A stretch of DNA of 64,000 nucleotides, taken from Alkalihalobacillus sp. FSL W8-0930. Lineage in GTDB: Bacteria > Bacillota > Bacilli > Bacillales > Bacillaceae_D. The translations under genes and the position numbers were made by a program. Within the stretch, counting starts at the first letter, position 1; each line of letters starts with the position of its first letter. This document shows, piece after piece, positions 1 through 8,311 of the stretch. The stretch covers positions 806,001-870,000 of the forward strand of contig CP150183.1 of assembly GCA_037965595.1 (NCBI GenBank), written 5' to 3'. The notes under the pieces were generated by a model. It saw only the letters and a list, made by a program, of their open reading frames with translations. It was not told the origin of the DNA and searched no databases.

Positions 1-774
1 GTCATTGGTTATCCATTGCTATGGACAATCGGACTTTCTTTAAATGAAGGAACCAACCTATATAGCTCAAGCATTATTCCGGAAAACTGGTCTCTTGAGC
101 ATTACAAATGGCTTTTCTTTGATGAACAAAGTAACTACGTTCAATGGTATAAGAATTCACTCATTGTCGCATTTGCTACATCGATCTCAGCGACGATCAT
201 CGTTTGTTTAACATCGTATGCTTTTTCAAGATATAAGTTTGTGGGTAGAAAAAATGGCTTGTATTTCTTTTTAGTCCTGCAAATCTTCCCGGTTATTATG
301 GCGATGGTCGCAATCTACGTTCTCTTAAATACAATTGGACTGCTTAATTCATTGTTTGGATTGGTGTTGATCTATGTAGGCGGGGCCATTCCTATGAACG
401 CTTTTCTGGTAAAAGGATACTTTGACACGATTCCAAAAGAGCTAGACGAATCCGCCAAGCTAGATGGAGCGGGTCACTTTCGGATCTTCTTTACAATCAT
501 GCTGCCATTAGCTAAACCAATCCTTGCTGTTGTAGCGTTGTTTAATTTTATGTCTCCATTAATGGACTTTATCCTTCCGCGAATTGTTTTGCGGAGTCCA
601 GAAAATTATACGTTGGCGCTTGGTTTATTTAACTTTGTAAGTGACCAGTTTGCTAATAACTTTACACGATTCGCGGCGGGAACCGTTTTGATTGCGATTC
701 CGATTTCGATTGTCTTCTTGTTCTTACAACGATACTTAATTTCAGGCCTTTCCTCTGGAGCAACGAAGGGTTAA
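1..774 (+). CDS. Sugar ABC transporter permease, MalG type (5' end outside window)
   Basis: Inner-membrane subunit of a binding-protein-dependent sugar importer, probably for maltose or maltodextrins. The frame is open from base 1, so the true start lies upstream; 257 codons are visible and the family is usually about 280. Several hydrophobic helices are seen. The permease EAA loop (KELDESAKLDGAGHFRIFF) lies near visible residues 146-164 and contacts the ATPase. The alpha-glucosidase starts 27 bases after the stop, which together with the LacI gene supports a maltodextrin role. Substrate is inferred from neighbours only. Confidence 0.9.
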   Translation, partial: VIGYPLLWTIGLSLNEGTNLYSSSIIPENWSLEHYKWLFFDEQSNYVQWYKNSLIVAFATSISATIIVCLTSYAFSRYKFVGRKNGLYFFLVLQIFPVIMAMVAIYVLLNTIGLLNSLFGLVLIYVGGAIPMNAFLVKGYFDTIPKELDESAKLDGAGHFRIFFTIMLPLAKPILAVVALFNFMSPLMDFILPRIVLRSPENYTLALGLFNFVSDQFANNFTRFAAGTVLIAIPISIVFLFLQRYLISGLSSGATKG

Positions 775-801
775 AACGCTTAGAAAATGGGGTTAATAGA
801 G

Positions 802-2457
802 ATGAAAAACCAATGGTGGAAAGAAGCTGTATGCTATCAGATTTATCCGAGAAGTTTTTATGATTCAAATGGAGATGGGATTGGGGATTTACAGGGAGTC
901 ATCGAGAAACTCGATTACTTAAAATGGATGGGGATTGATGTGATCTGGATGAGTCCTATGTATGATTCACCTAATGATGATAATGGATACGATATACGAG
1001 ACTATAAAGCAATCATGACAGAGTTCGGAACGATGGATGATTTTGATCAATTGCTAGAAGAAGTGCATAAGCGTGATATGAAGATGATCATTGATTTGGT
1101 GATTAATCATACTTCAGATGAGCATGAATGGTTTGTTGAATCAAGATCATCCACCACAAGTGAAAAACGAGATTGGTACATTTGGAGAGACGCAAAAGAG
1201 GATGGATCCGAACCGAATAATTGGGCATCGATCTTTAATGGCTCGGCCTGGGAGTGGGACGAAGAAACAGAGCAATATTACCTCCACATCTTCTCAAAGA
1301 AACAGCCGGACTTAAACTGGGAGAATCCAGACGTACGCCATCAGTTGTACGATACGATGAACTGGTGGCTTGATATGGGAATTGATGGATTTCGGGTAGA
1401 TGCCATTAGTCATATTAAAAAAGTAGAAGGATTACCGGATATACCTAATAAGAGCGAAGCTGAACCTTATATTGAGTCTTTTGATGGGCACATGAATCGT
1501 CCTGGGATTCAAACCTTTTTACAGGAAATGAAGCAACACACACTCGATCAATATGATGTGATGACAGTGGGTGAAGCAAACGGCGTTAGCATGGAGGAAC
1601 CTGACGACGTTCGCGCGTGGGTCGGCGAAGAGGATGGGGTGTTTAACATGGTTTTTCAATTTGAACATCTCGGTCTTTGGAGTAAAGATTCAAGCCAAAC
1701 CCTTGATGTGCAGGCGCTAAAGGAAGCTCTTTCTAAATGGCAATACGGACTTGAAGGAGTTGGCTGGAATGCTCTCTTTATTGAAAATCACGATCAGCCT
1801 CGATCTGTCTCATCATGGGGAAATGATACGAATTATTGGAATGTGTGTGCAAAAGCACTAGGTACACTTTATTTCTTTATGAAAGGCACGCCTTTTATTT
1901 ATCAAGGACAGGAGCTAGGCATGACCAACGTTCAATTCCCATCTATTGATGATTATGATGATGTATCGATGCGTAATTATTATAAGCAAGAGCGGTCAAA
2001 GGGCAAGTCTCATGAGGATGTGATGCAGGTGGTCTGGAGCCAAGGAAGGGATAATTCACGTACCCCTATGCAGTGGACAGACGAATTACACGGGGGATTC
2101 AGTACCGGTGAACAAACGTGGATGAAGGTGAACCCAAATTATAAACAGATTAATGTGAAGGATCAGGAGGAAGATGACTCGTCCATACTCAATTATTACC
2201 GTGAAATGATCAAGCTTAGAAAGATGCATCAAACATTTATCGACGGGGTCTATGAACTACGAAATGCTCGGGATGAACAAATCTTCATGTATAAACGAAT
2301 AGGTGAAGGTGCCAGCTTTACGGTTATCGTAAATCTCTCAGAAAAAATGAAAGTGCTCGAGCCACTCTCATTAGGTACATGTGTGTTGAGTAACTACGAC
2401 ATAGAAGTAAGTGATCAACTCCAACCGTACGAAGCAAGAGTTTACCAATCACTCTAG
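802..2457 (+). CDS. Alpha-glucosidase, GH13 oligo-1,6-glucosidase/MalL family
   Basis: Cytoplasmic retaining glucosidase cleaving imported maltodextrins or isomalto-oligosaccharides. The GH13 regions are intact: DLVINHT near residue 98, DGFRVDAI with nucleophile Asp200, VGEANG with acid/base Glu258, and ENHDQPR with Asp331. The residue after the nucleophile is Ala, not the Val typical of strict oligo-1,6-glucosidases, which suggests alpha-1,4 preference (inference). Start chosen at ATG 802 because GGGG at 789-792 is suitably spaced; an in-frame ATG at 787 lacks a good site. 551 residues is normal length. Likely co-transcribed with the permease gene. Confidence 0.95.
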   Translation: MKNQWWKEAVCYQIYPRSFYDSNGDGIGDLQGVIEKLDYLKWMGIDVIWMSPMYDSPNDDNGYDIRDYKAIMTEFGTMDDFDQLLEEVHKRDMKMIIDLVINHTSDEHEWFVESRSSTTSEKRDWYIWRDAKEDGSEPNNWASIFNGSAWEWDEETEQYYLHIFSKKQPDLNWENPDVRHQLYDTMNWWLDMGIDGFRVDAISHIKKVEGLPDIPNKSEAEPYIESFDGHMNRPGIQTFLQEMKQHTLDQYDVMTVGEANGVSMEEPDDVRAWVGEEDGVFNMVFQFEHLGLWSKDSSQTLDVQALKEALSKWQYGLEGVGWNALFIENHDQPRSVSSWGNDTNYWNVCAKALGTLYFFMKGTPFIYQGQELGMTNVQFPSIDDYDDVSMRNYYKQERSKGKSHEDVMQVVWSQGRDNSRTPMQWTDELHGGFSTGEQTWMKVNPNYKQINVKDQEEDDSSILNYYREMIKLRKMHQTFIDGVYELRNARDEQIFMYKRIGEGASFTVIVNLSEKMKVLEPLSLGTCVLSNYDIEVSDQLQPYEARVYQSL

Positions 2458-2528
2458 ACAAATGAAGTGCTCATTGTCATGATAAAAGAGTGTATAATTA
2501 ATGCCTGCTTATAAAGGATGGAAGCACG

Positions 2529-3557
2529 ATGACAATAACTATAAAAGACGTTGCCAAACGCGCAAATGTCGCTCCTTCTACCGTTTCAAGAGTCATTGCA
2601 AACAATCCAAACATCAGCATGAAGACAAAGGAAAAAGTAAGAAGTGTGATGGAGGAGCTCGGTTATTATCCGAATGTTAACGCGAGAAATCTAGTCAATA
2701 ACCGCACAAATGTAATCGGAGTAATTATGCCGAGTGCAAGCTATGCACCATTCCAAAATCCTTTCTTTCCTGAAGTTTTACGTGGCATCACGGCTGAAGC
2801 GAATGAAAAAAGATATGGGCTATATTTGTCTACAAGTCAAACGGAGCAAGCGATTTTAGATGAAGTGAAGGATATGGTACATAGTCGTCGTGTAGATGGG
2901 CTCATTTTGCTGTATTCAACGATTGATGACCCGGTCATTGATTTTCTTCTGGAAAAGTCTTTTCCGTTTGTAATTGTAGGGCAACCGGCAGAGCAGCTGA
3001 GGGAATCGGTTTCTTTTGTAAACAATGATAATGTTCAAGCAGCGAAGATGATGACAGAGTATTTATTGCTCCTAAAGCATAAACGAATTGCTTTTATTGG
3101 TGGTAGAAGCGATGCGTTTGTAACGATTGATCGCAAAAGTGGCTACTGTAATGCGTTAGAAGAGGCTGAGATTGAACTTGATGAATCACTAATGGTCTAT
3201 CATGATGAGATTTTTGAGGGCGGGGAGAAGGCTGTTATTGAATTAATGTCGAGAAAAACACCACCATCGGCCATGATTGTTACCGACGATTTAATGGCGC
3301 TGGGTGTTCTTCGAATGTTATTCAGTATGAATATCTCTGTGCCAGATGACATGTCAGTCGTGAGTTTTAATAATGTCTTAATGTCAAAGCTCTCTACTCC
3401 ACCACTTACAACGTTAGATATCCGTATTTTTGAATTAGGCTATAAAGCGGCTCAAATGGTTCGCCAAAGGATTCTTGATCCTAAAACGCCACCAAAAGGC
3501 TTAATTGTTGATCACCACTTAATCCGAAGAGCAACAAGTAAAACGTATGTCGAATAA
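2529..3557 (+). CDS. LacI-family transcriptional regulator (MalR-like)
   Basis: Sugar-responsive DNA-binding repressor. The N-terminal helix-turn-helix (KDVAKRANVAPSTVSRVI, about residues 5-22) is canonical LacI, followed by a periplasmic-binding-like effector domain to residue 342, the usual length. RBS AAAGGATGG precedes ATG 2529 and a TATAAT lies at 2493-2498, so it can be transcribed apart from the glucosidase. Its place after transporter and glucosidase genes suggests it regulates maltodextrin use. A strong terminator follows directly. The effector cannot be read from sequence. Confidence 0.92.
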   Translation: MTITIKDVAKRANVAPSTVSRVIANNPNISMKTKEKVRSVMEELGYYPNVNARNLVNNRTNVIGVIMPSASYAPFQNPFFPEVLRGITAEANEKRYGLYLSTSQTEQAILDEVKDMVHSRRVDGLILLYSTIDDPVIDFLLEKSFPFVIVGQPAEQLRESVSFVNNDNVQAAKMMTEYLLLLKHKRIAFIGGRSDAFVTIDRKSGYCNALEEAEIELDESLMVYHDEIFEGGEKAVIELMSRKTPPSAMIVTDDLMALGVLRMLFSMNISVPDDMSVVSFNNVLMSKLSTPPLTTLDIRIFELGYKAAQMVRQRILDPKTPPKGLIVDHHLIRRATSKTYVE

Positions 3558-3563
3558 AAAGAT

Positions 3564-3604
3564 AAAAGCCTGAGAATTGGAGACAAATTCTCGGGCTTTT
3601 TTTG
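3564..3604 (+). terminator. Intrinsic terminator after LacI gene
   Basis: Stem AAAAGCCTGAGAATT pairs with AATTCTCGGGCTTTT (one G-T pair), followed by a T run; it closes the sugar-utilisation unit. Confidence 0.9.
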
Positions 3605-3676
3605 GCTATGTAAGGTCGTCCGCCAGCTACTTCATGTGATACAATGGGTAAAACTGTCATAAAGGGAGTGACCACA

Positions 3677-3865
3677 ATGATTGATTATCTACCTTACATG
3701 CTTATAATCCTTGGTGGGACGTATTTGATTGTATTCATTCTAAACGGCATCCTGGATACATTGTTTGGACTTGAACCAAGTATAAAGAAGTGGGCGTTAT
3801 CTTCTAGTCTCATCACACTGCTGATCTTAATTGCGATGCCATTACTTGGCGGATTGTTTGTGTAA
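3677..3865 (+). CDS. Small two-helix membrane protein, function unknown
   Basis: A 62-residue protein beginning MIDYLPYM at ATG 3677, with AAAGGGAGTG as RBS; an upstream in-frame start at 3644 has none. Two hydrophobic stretches (about residues 6-24 and 40-60) flank a short polar loop containing EPSIKK. It lies alone between two terminated units and converges with the TrmO gene, whose stop is only 2 bases away. No family is recognised. Confidence 0.7.
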   Translation: MIDYLPYMLIILGGTYLIVFILNGILDTLFGLEPSIKKWALSSSLITLLILIAMPLLGGLFV

Positions 3866-3867
3866 GG

Positions 3868-4326
3868 CTACCAATAATGCTTCATTAGCTCATGAGACCA
3901 TGTCGGTTGCGTGATTGTTCCTTTTGGGAGAAATTCTTTCATAACGGGCTTAATGTCGAGGACAGGTGTCCCATCTATACAATCCAAGTTTTCGACAATC
4001 AGTGTGAGCCCCTCTCTTTTGATCATACGAGCGGTCGTCAGTCCTAAACGGTTTGGTCTGTTTTTACCTCGCTGCGCAAAGATTCCTGTTAAGGGATAGG
4101 CCTCATTATTTCGTGGGTGTCTCGCACCCGTAATAATCTTTTCCTCCTCCACTTCATGGAAATAAAAGATCACTTCTACATGAGAGAAGGATTCAATCTC
4201 AAATAAAGATTCTTCTGAAAATGAATGATTAACCACAATCTTTGATTGGACTGATCCCCAATGGTCATCTTTAACTTCGCTTCTTTCGCTTGCTACTACG
4301 CCGATTGGCTCGATTTTGATCATCAT
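3868..4326 (-). CDS. trmO: tRNA N6-methyltransferase TrmO/TsaA family
   Basis: Predicted SAM-dependent enzyme that methylates N6 of t6A37 in threonine tRNAs. The TsaA/YaeB beta-barrel fold is suggested by IEPIGVV at the N terminus, ARHPRNN with the family Arg-His-Pro motif, the GKNRPNRLGLT motif and LDIKPVMKEF near the end. 152 residues is close to the family length for single-domain forms. RBS GGAGGAG precedes two consecutive ATG codons (4326 and 4323), either of which could start. The t6A-forming enzymes TsaE/TsaB/TsaD are also in this window at 27176-29789. Confidence 0.88.
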   Translation of the reverse strand: MMIKIEPIGVVASERSEVKDDHWGSVQSKIVVNHSFSEESLFEIESFSHVEVIFYFHEVEEEKIITGARHPRNNEAYPLTGIFAQRGKNRPNRLGLTTARMIKREGLTLIVENLDCIDGTPVLDIKPVMKEFLPKGTITQPTWSHELMKHYW

Positions 4327-4465
4327 ATTACTCCTCCTAAAAATATACAGATATAAGTATACTTATCATTGTACATAATACTCCTAAAAGTTTCTTTGAA
4401 AAAAATAAAAAAAAGGCTTTATTTCTTTGAACAAGAGGCGTATGATCAGCTTTAGAAATAAAAGA

Positions 4466-4606
4466 AAAGCGCAGAATATTTCAACCGAAATAACGGGGGA
4501 ACCATTGAGTTTGTAAACTCTGGGGTTAATTATTTCTTACCTTTGAGTAAGGAATAACGGGCACTCTCAAGTCCGAATCCGTCAGCTAACCTCGTATGCG
4601 TATTTG
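4466..4606 (+). promoter_or_regulatory. Cyclic di-AMP riboswitch (ydaO/yuaA leader)
   Basis: The conserved ydaO core is visible: GGGGAACC near 4496, GGGGTTAAT near 4522, GGGC near 4559 and the hallmark CCGAATCCGTCAGCTAACC at 4573-4591. GCG segments at 4470 and 4598 can form P1. In B. subtilis this class turns off potassium-uptake genes when c-di-AMP is high; the genes downstream here are ktrA and ktrB, which fits exactly. Confidence 0.95.
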
Positions 4607-4672
4607 AGAGAGAACGATCTATGCTGAAGCTAAAAGCTCCTAGATGATGCTCTCTTTTCTTGGAGTTTTTTT
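4607..4672 (+). terminator. Riboswitch expression platform with terminator
   Basis: AGAGAGAACGATCTA (4607-4621) can pair with TAGATGATGCTCTCT (4641-4655), while AAAAGCTCC (4632-4640) can pair with GGAGTTTT (4662-4669) followed by a T run. The two hairpins overlap and could be the alternative states of the c-di-AMP switch. Confidence 0.7.
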
Positions 4673-4706
4673 GTGCTGTTAAACAACCTTAGGAGGGTAT
4701 GTAGAA

Positions 4707-5117
4707 ATGAACATGGAAGAAAAAATTATGGTATGCCATATTTCAGAGAATCAGAATGGGGATCCTCTTGTACAAAGAGGGGTCCAGCTTTCGCAAATGT
4801 TTGATTCTCCTTTATATATATTGTATTTGAGTGGGCAGTCTGAAGATGAGGAACGCTGTAAAGATCAGTTATCACGATTAGGCTGTCAGGATTTGGTCGA
4901 TGATGAACGTATGAACTCGATCTTTCAAACGTATAACGGACAGGATAAGCTTCCGCAAATTATTTTAGATCAGGCACGTGAGAATAAAATCACACAGCTA
5001 GTGATCAGTGAATGCAGTAAATCAAGATGGGAGCTTCTTAAAAAAGGAGATTTCATTAATCGTCTAGTGAGTAAGATGGGTGACATTGATTTGCATATCG
5101 TTCCTTCAAGTAGATAA
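4707..5117 (+). CDS. KdpD-like universal stress protein (USP) domain protein
   Basis: A 136-residue soluble protein with a single USP-like fold. EKIMVCHISENQNGDPLVQRG resembles the opening of the USP domain in the KdpD potassium sensor, and ISECSKSRWELLKKG near residue 105 resembles the KdpD segment with Ser-Arg-x-x-x-Leu. RBS GGAGGG sits before ATG 4707. It is the first gene after the c-di-AMP riboswitch and precedes ktrA by 33 bases. A link to potassium control is inferred from this context; a canonical ATP-binding G-2x-G-9x-G(S/T) motif is not evident. Confidence 0.8.
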   Translation: MNMEEKIMVCHISENQNGDPLVQRGVQLSQMFDSPLYILYLSGQSEDEERCKDQLSRLGCQDLVDDERMNSIFQTYNGQDKLPQIILDQARENKITQLVISECSKSRWELLKKGDFINRLVSKMGDIDLHIVPSSR

Positions 5118-5150
5118 CAAGGAACAAGGGATGTGTAGGAGGAGAAATTC

Positions 5151-5807
5151 TTGAAAAAACAATTTATCGTAATCGGTCTAGGGCGCTTTGGCAGTAGTTT
5201 GACTCAGACATTAGTTGAGGCAGGGCACGAGGTTCTAGCTGTAGATAAAGATATTGATTTGGTTCAAAGTATGTCATCCATTGCTACACATGCCATTCAA
5301 GCCGATTCAACGGATGAAGAGGTATTAAAAGAACTTGGAGTTGGGAACTTTAGTCATGCGATTGTTGCGATCGGTGAGAATCTTCAATCAAGTATTCTAA
5401 CAACACTTCTGCTGAAAGAAATGAATATTCCAAAGGTTACGGTGAAGGCAAAAAATATCATGTACGGGAAGGTTTTAACCAAAATAGGTGCGGATCAAGT
5501 GGTCTATCCAGAACGAGACATGGGTATTCGCTTAGGTAGGCAATTAAGCTCAAATAACTTAATTGATTATATTGAATTGTCTCCTGACTATAACTTAGTT
5601 GAGCTTAATGCACCGGCTATGATGAACGGATATACGATTCAAGAGCTTGATGTCCGTGCCAAATATGGTGTGAATATTATGGCCATCAAATCAGCAGATG
5701 GGATGAATATTTCACCGCTAGCAGAAGATAAGATTCGGACAGGTGATACGCTACTTATTATTGGAGCGAATGAAGATATAAGTGCACTGGAACGTAAGTA
5801 TGAATAA
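5151..5807 (+). CDS. ktrA: Potassium channel gating subunit KtrA (RCK/TrkA protein)
   Basis: Cytoplasmic ring-forming subunit that gates KtrB by binding ATP/ADP in the RCK_N domain and c-di-AMP in the RCK_C domain. The Rossmann motif GLGRFGSSLTQTL lies at residues 8-20 with acidic VDKD at strand 2; RCK_C covers about 135-218. 218 residues matches KtrA. TTG start at 5151 is chosen for the RBS GGAGGAG. Its end overlaps the ktrB start. Both RNA-level and protein-level c-di-AMP control are therefore likely. Confidence 0.93.
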   Translation: MKKQFIVIGLGRFGSSLTQTLVEAGHEVLAVDKDIDLVQSMSSIATHAIQADSTDEEVLKELGVGNFSHAIVAIGENLQSSILTTLLLKEMNIPKVTVKAKNIMYGKVLTKIGADQVVYPERDMGIRLGRQLSSNNLIDYIELSPDYNLVELNAPAMMNGYTIQELDVRAKYGVNIMAIKSADGMNISPLAEDKIRTGDTLLIIGANEDISALERKYE

Positions 5808-7188
5808 CATGGAGCCCCATATCCATCAAAAGAATGCATTGAAGGTTAAACTTTCTCAGATGACAAACAAGATGAGCCCACCTCAATTCGTGATGCTCGT
5901 CTTTCTTTTTCTTATTTTAATCGGAGCAATATTATTAGCTTTACCAGTTTCATCCGCTAGCGGACTGTCGATTGGTTTAGTAGATGCATTATTTACAGCA
6001 ACCTCTGCCGTCTGTGTAAATGGACTTGCAGTTGTAGACACCGGCACTGTGTTTTCTACTTTTGGTCAAGTTATTATAGCTGTTCTCATTCAAATTGGTG
6101 GACTTGGGTTTATGACTATGGGAGTAATCATAGCCATTTTGCTCGGTAAACGAATAGGATTAAGACAACGATTAATCATTCAGCAAACCACTCAATCCAA
6201 GTCTTCTTCTGGTTTAGTAAAGCTATGTCTATACATTGTTTGTATTGCTTTTGCTTTTGAGATGGTGGCAGTAGCGGTTTTAACCTTACGCTGGACGGGA
6301 GATATGGGTTTTTCAGATGCATTATACAACGCGATATTTCATTCGATCTCGGCGTTTAACAATGCTGGATTCGCGTTATGGTCGGATAGTCTCTCTGAAT
6401 ACGTAAACGATCCGGTTGTGAATCTTACAATCATTTGGTTACTTGTAAGTGGGGGATTAGGGTATATCGTCATTGTTGAATTGATTCGAAAACGAAAGTG
6501 GAAGCCTTTATCCTTGCACACAAAAATTGTGTTAGTAAGTTCAGGCAGCTTACTCCTGGTGGGGTTTGTTCTTTTGTTTGCATTGGAGACCTTAAACCCT
6601 CATACATTCGGTCAATTAAGTGTATCTGAACGGATCTGGTCAGGATTCTTCCAAAGTGCGACAGCCAGGAGTGCCGGTTTTAACACAATAGATATCAGTT
6701 CAATGCTTTCAGCTTCTCAGCTTGTATTAATTATACTGATGTTTATCGGTGCTTCTTCTGGAGGGACCGGAGGCGGAATTAAAACAACAACATTCTTTGT
6801 ATTAATTTTAGCGACGATTAATACTTTCCGTGGTGGTGGCCAAATCCATGCATTTGAACGTAAGATCTCAACGGATGTGATCATGCGTGCACTTGCGGTG
6901 GTCATGAGCTCCATTCTATGTGTGCTTATCGTTGCTTTGCTCCTGACTGTAACAGAGGGAATTTATGAAGAACATTTTATGGAGGTTCTTTTTGAAGCGA
7001 CTTCAGCATTCAGTACAGCTGGTCTCTCAATGGGACTCACAAGTGAACTGACTGAGCCCGGAAAAGCAATTGTGACAGTCACTATGTTTATTGGACGTTT
7101 AGGCCCCCTGACGCTTGCTTATGCATTAGCGGAGAAAAAGCGTAAGTCAAAGCTTGGGTATCCCGAGGATCATGTGTTAATTGGATAA
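5800..7188 (+). CDS. ktrB: Potassium uptake transporter KtrB (TrkH/KtrB superfamily)
   Basis: Integral membrane pore subunit of the Ktr potassium transporter. Four M1-P-M2 repeats are recognisable from their selectivity-filter segments: AVCVNGLAV, AFNNAGFAL, ARSAGFNTI and AFSTAGLSM, each with the key Gly. The glycine-rich gating region GASSGGTGGGIKTTT follows the third repeat. The start is taken as ATG 5800, overlapping the ktrA stop by 8 bases (462 residues); 5809 is an alternative. A strong hairpin terminator follows. Confidence 0.93.
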   Translation: MNNMEPHIHQKNALKVKLSQMTNKMSPPQFVMLVFLFLILIGAILLALPVSSASGLSIGLVDALFTATSAVCVNGLAVVDTGTVFSTFGQVIIAVLIQIGGLGFMTMGVIIAILLGKRIGLRQRLIIQQTTQSKSSSGLVKLCLYIVCIAFAFEMVAVAVLTLRWTGDMGFSDALYNAIFHSISAFNNAGFALWSDSLSEYVNDPVVNLTIIWLLVSGGLGYIVIVELIRKRKWKPLSLHTKIVLVSSGSLLLVGFVLLFALETLNPHTFGQLSVSERIWSGFFQSATARSAGFNTIDISSMLSASQLVLIILMFIGASSGGTGGGIKTTTFFVLILATINTFRGGGQIHAFERKISTDVIMRALAVVMSSILCVLIVALLLTVTEGIYEEHFMEVLFEATSAFSTAGLSMGLTSELTEPGKAIVTVTMFIGRLGPLTLAYALAEKKRKSKLGYPEDHVLIG

Positions 7189-7192
7189 AAAG

Positions 7193-7234
7193 AAAGATGA
7201 CGAATTCCATTTTAGGAGTCGTCATCTTTTTTTG
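7193..7234 (+). terminator. Terminator between ktrB and convergent reductase gene
   Basis: Stem AAAGATGACGA with TCGTCATCTTT (one mismatch near loop) and T7; the A run on the other side allows it to serve both strands. Confidence 0.85.
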
Positions 7235-7238
7235 TATG

Positions 7239-8159
7239 TTAAGCAAATAATTCTTCAGTTAAATCTGCATTCACCCCAATCCCTGCCTTATGACCCGATG
7301 CTGCTGACACAATAAGCTGCGAATAGGCAGGACTGATCGCATCTCCTGCTGCATAGATGTTTTTAATAGATGTGCGTCCGAAATCATCAATGACCAGAGC
7401 CCCGTGCTCAGTCAATTCAAAATTCATCTTTTCTCTAAGTGGATTAAATATAAACGTAGGCGCTACAAATCCACCAGAACGATCAAGCTTTGTTCCATCT
7501 TCAAATGTTACGCTTGAGAGCTGTCCATTTTCTCCAGAGAGCTGGACGATTTTTTGGGTCTGAATGGTAATACCCTTTTCCTTAAGCTTCTGTATTACTT
7601 CAGGCTCTATATCAAAGTCGGAACCATTTGTCGCTAACACTAAATCCTTTGACCAATTATAGAGAACCTTCGCCATATGACTGGCATGCTCCGTATCATT
7701 AATAATAATCAAAGGCTGATCTCTGAGTTCCCATCCATCACAATACGGACAATTAAATACACTTTTTCCGTAAAAATGGTGTATTCCTTCTATAGAAGGG
7801 AGAGACTCTTTAAAACCGACGGCGAGAATTAATTTCTTCGCATAATAGCGTTTAGCATCAGATGTAGTAATGGTAAAAAAAGAATCATCATTAGCTGGAG
7901 CGATGGATGAAACGGTCTGTTCAATAATATTAACGGAGGAGTACGCTGTTACATCTTCTCGTCCGAGTCTCCGAAGCTCGGAGGGGGTTGTACCGTCCCT
8001 TGTGAGAAATCCATGAGATTCATGTGTCACTTGATTACGATTTGTTGCATCATCAAATAGAAGAACGTCTCTACGGGATCTTCCTAGCACGAGAGCTGAA
8101 CTAAGGCCAGCTGGACCGCCTCCAATGATTGCACAATCAACAATATAGTTGGGTTGCAT
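7239..8159 (-). CDS. Thioredoxin-reductase-like FAD/NAD(P) oxidoreductase
   Basis: A 306-residue flavoprotein with FAD motif GGGPAGLSSAL near the N terminus, redox pair CPYC in NCPYCDGWE at about residue 135, a second nucleotide-binding region, and the C-terminal FAD motif AAGDAISPAYSQL. True bacterial TrxB usually has CATC followed by DG; CPYCDGWE marks a TrxB-like subfamily of unknown partner. Start taken at 8159 (MQPNYIVDCAIIGGG) because AAGGCG precedes it; an in-frame ATG at 8183 lacks an RBS. Divergent from an Rrf2 regulator, which probably controls it. Confidence 0.88.
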   Translation of the reverse strand: MQPNYIVDCAIIGGGPAGLSSALVLGRSRRDVLLFDDATNRNQVTHESHGFLTRDGTTPSELRRLGREDVTAYSSVNIIEQTVSSIAPANDDSFFTITTSDAKRYYAKKLILAVGFKESLPSIEGIHHFYGKSVFNCPYCDGWELRDQPLIIINDTEHASHMAKVLYNWSKDLVLATNGSDFDIEPEVIQKLKEKGITIQTQKIVQLSGENGQLSSVTFEDGTKLDRSGGFVAPTFIFNPLREKMNFELTEHGALVIDDFGRTSIKNIYAAGDAISPAYSQLIVSAASGHKAGIGVNADLTEELFA

Positions 8160-8182
8160 CTTGTCGCCTTCTTTCGTCTCCA

Positions 8183-8205
8183 TTATAGATACTCTATATC
8201 TATAA
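8183..8205. promoter_or_regulatory. 23-bp palindrome, candidate Rrf2 operator
   Basis: TTATAGATA and TATCTATAA form a perfect 9-bp inverted repeat with a 5-bp spacer. It lies 24 bases upstream of the reductase start and in the divergent region with the Rrf2 gene. Operator role is inferred. Confidence 0.6.
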
Positions 8206-8248
8206 TAGAAGGGATGATTGAAAAAAGCAAATACAAAGAGACTGTTTA

Positions 8249-8278
8249 TTGACGCTTGCGAATGTCAATTGAGATAAT
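8249..8278 (+). promoter_or_regulatory. SigA-type promoter for Rrf2 gene
   Basis: TTGACG, 18-bp spacer, GATAAT, ending 33 bases before the Rrf2 start. Confidence 0.6.
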
Positions 8279-8311
8279 AACCTTAACTACATTAAGATGC
8301 CGGGTGATTGA

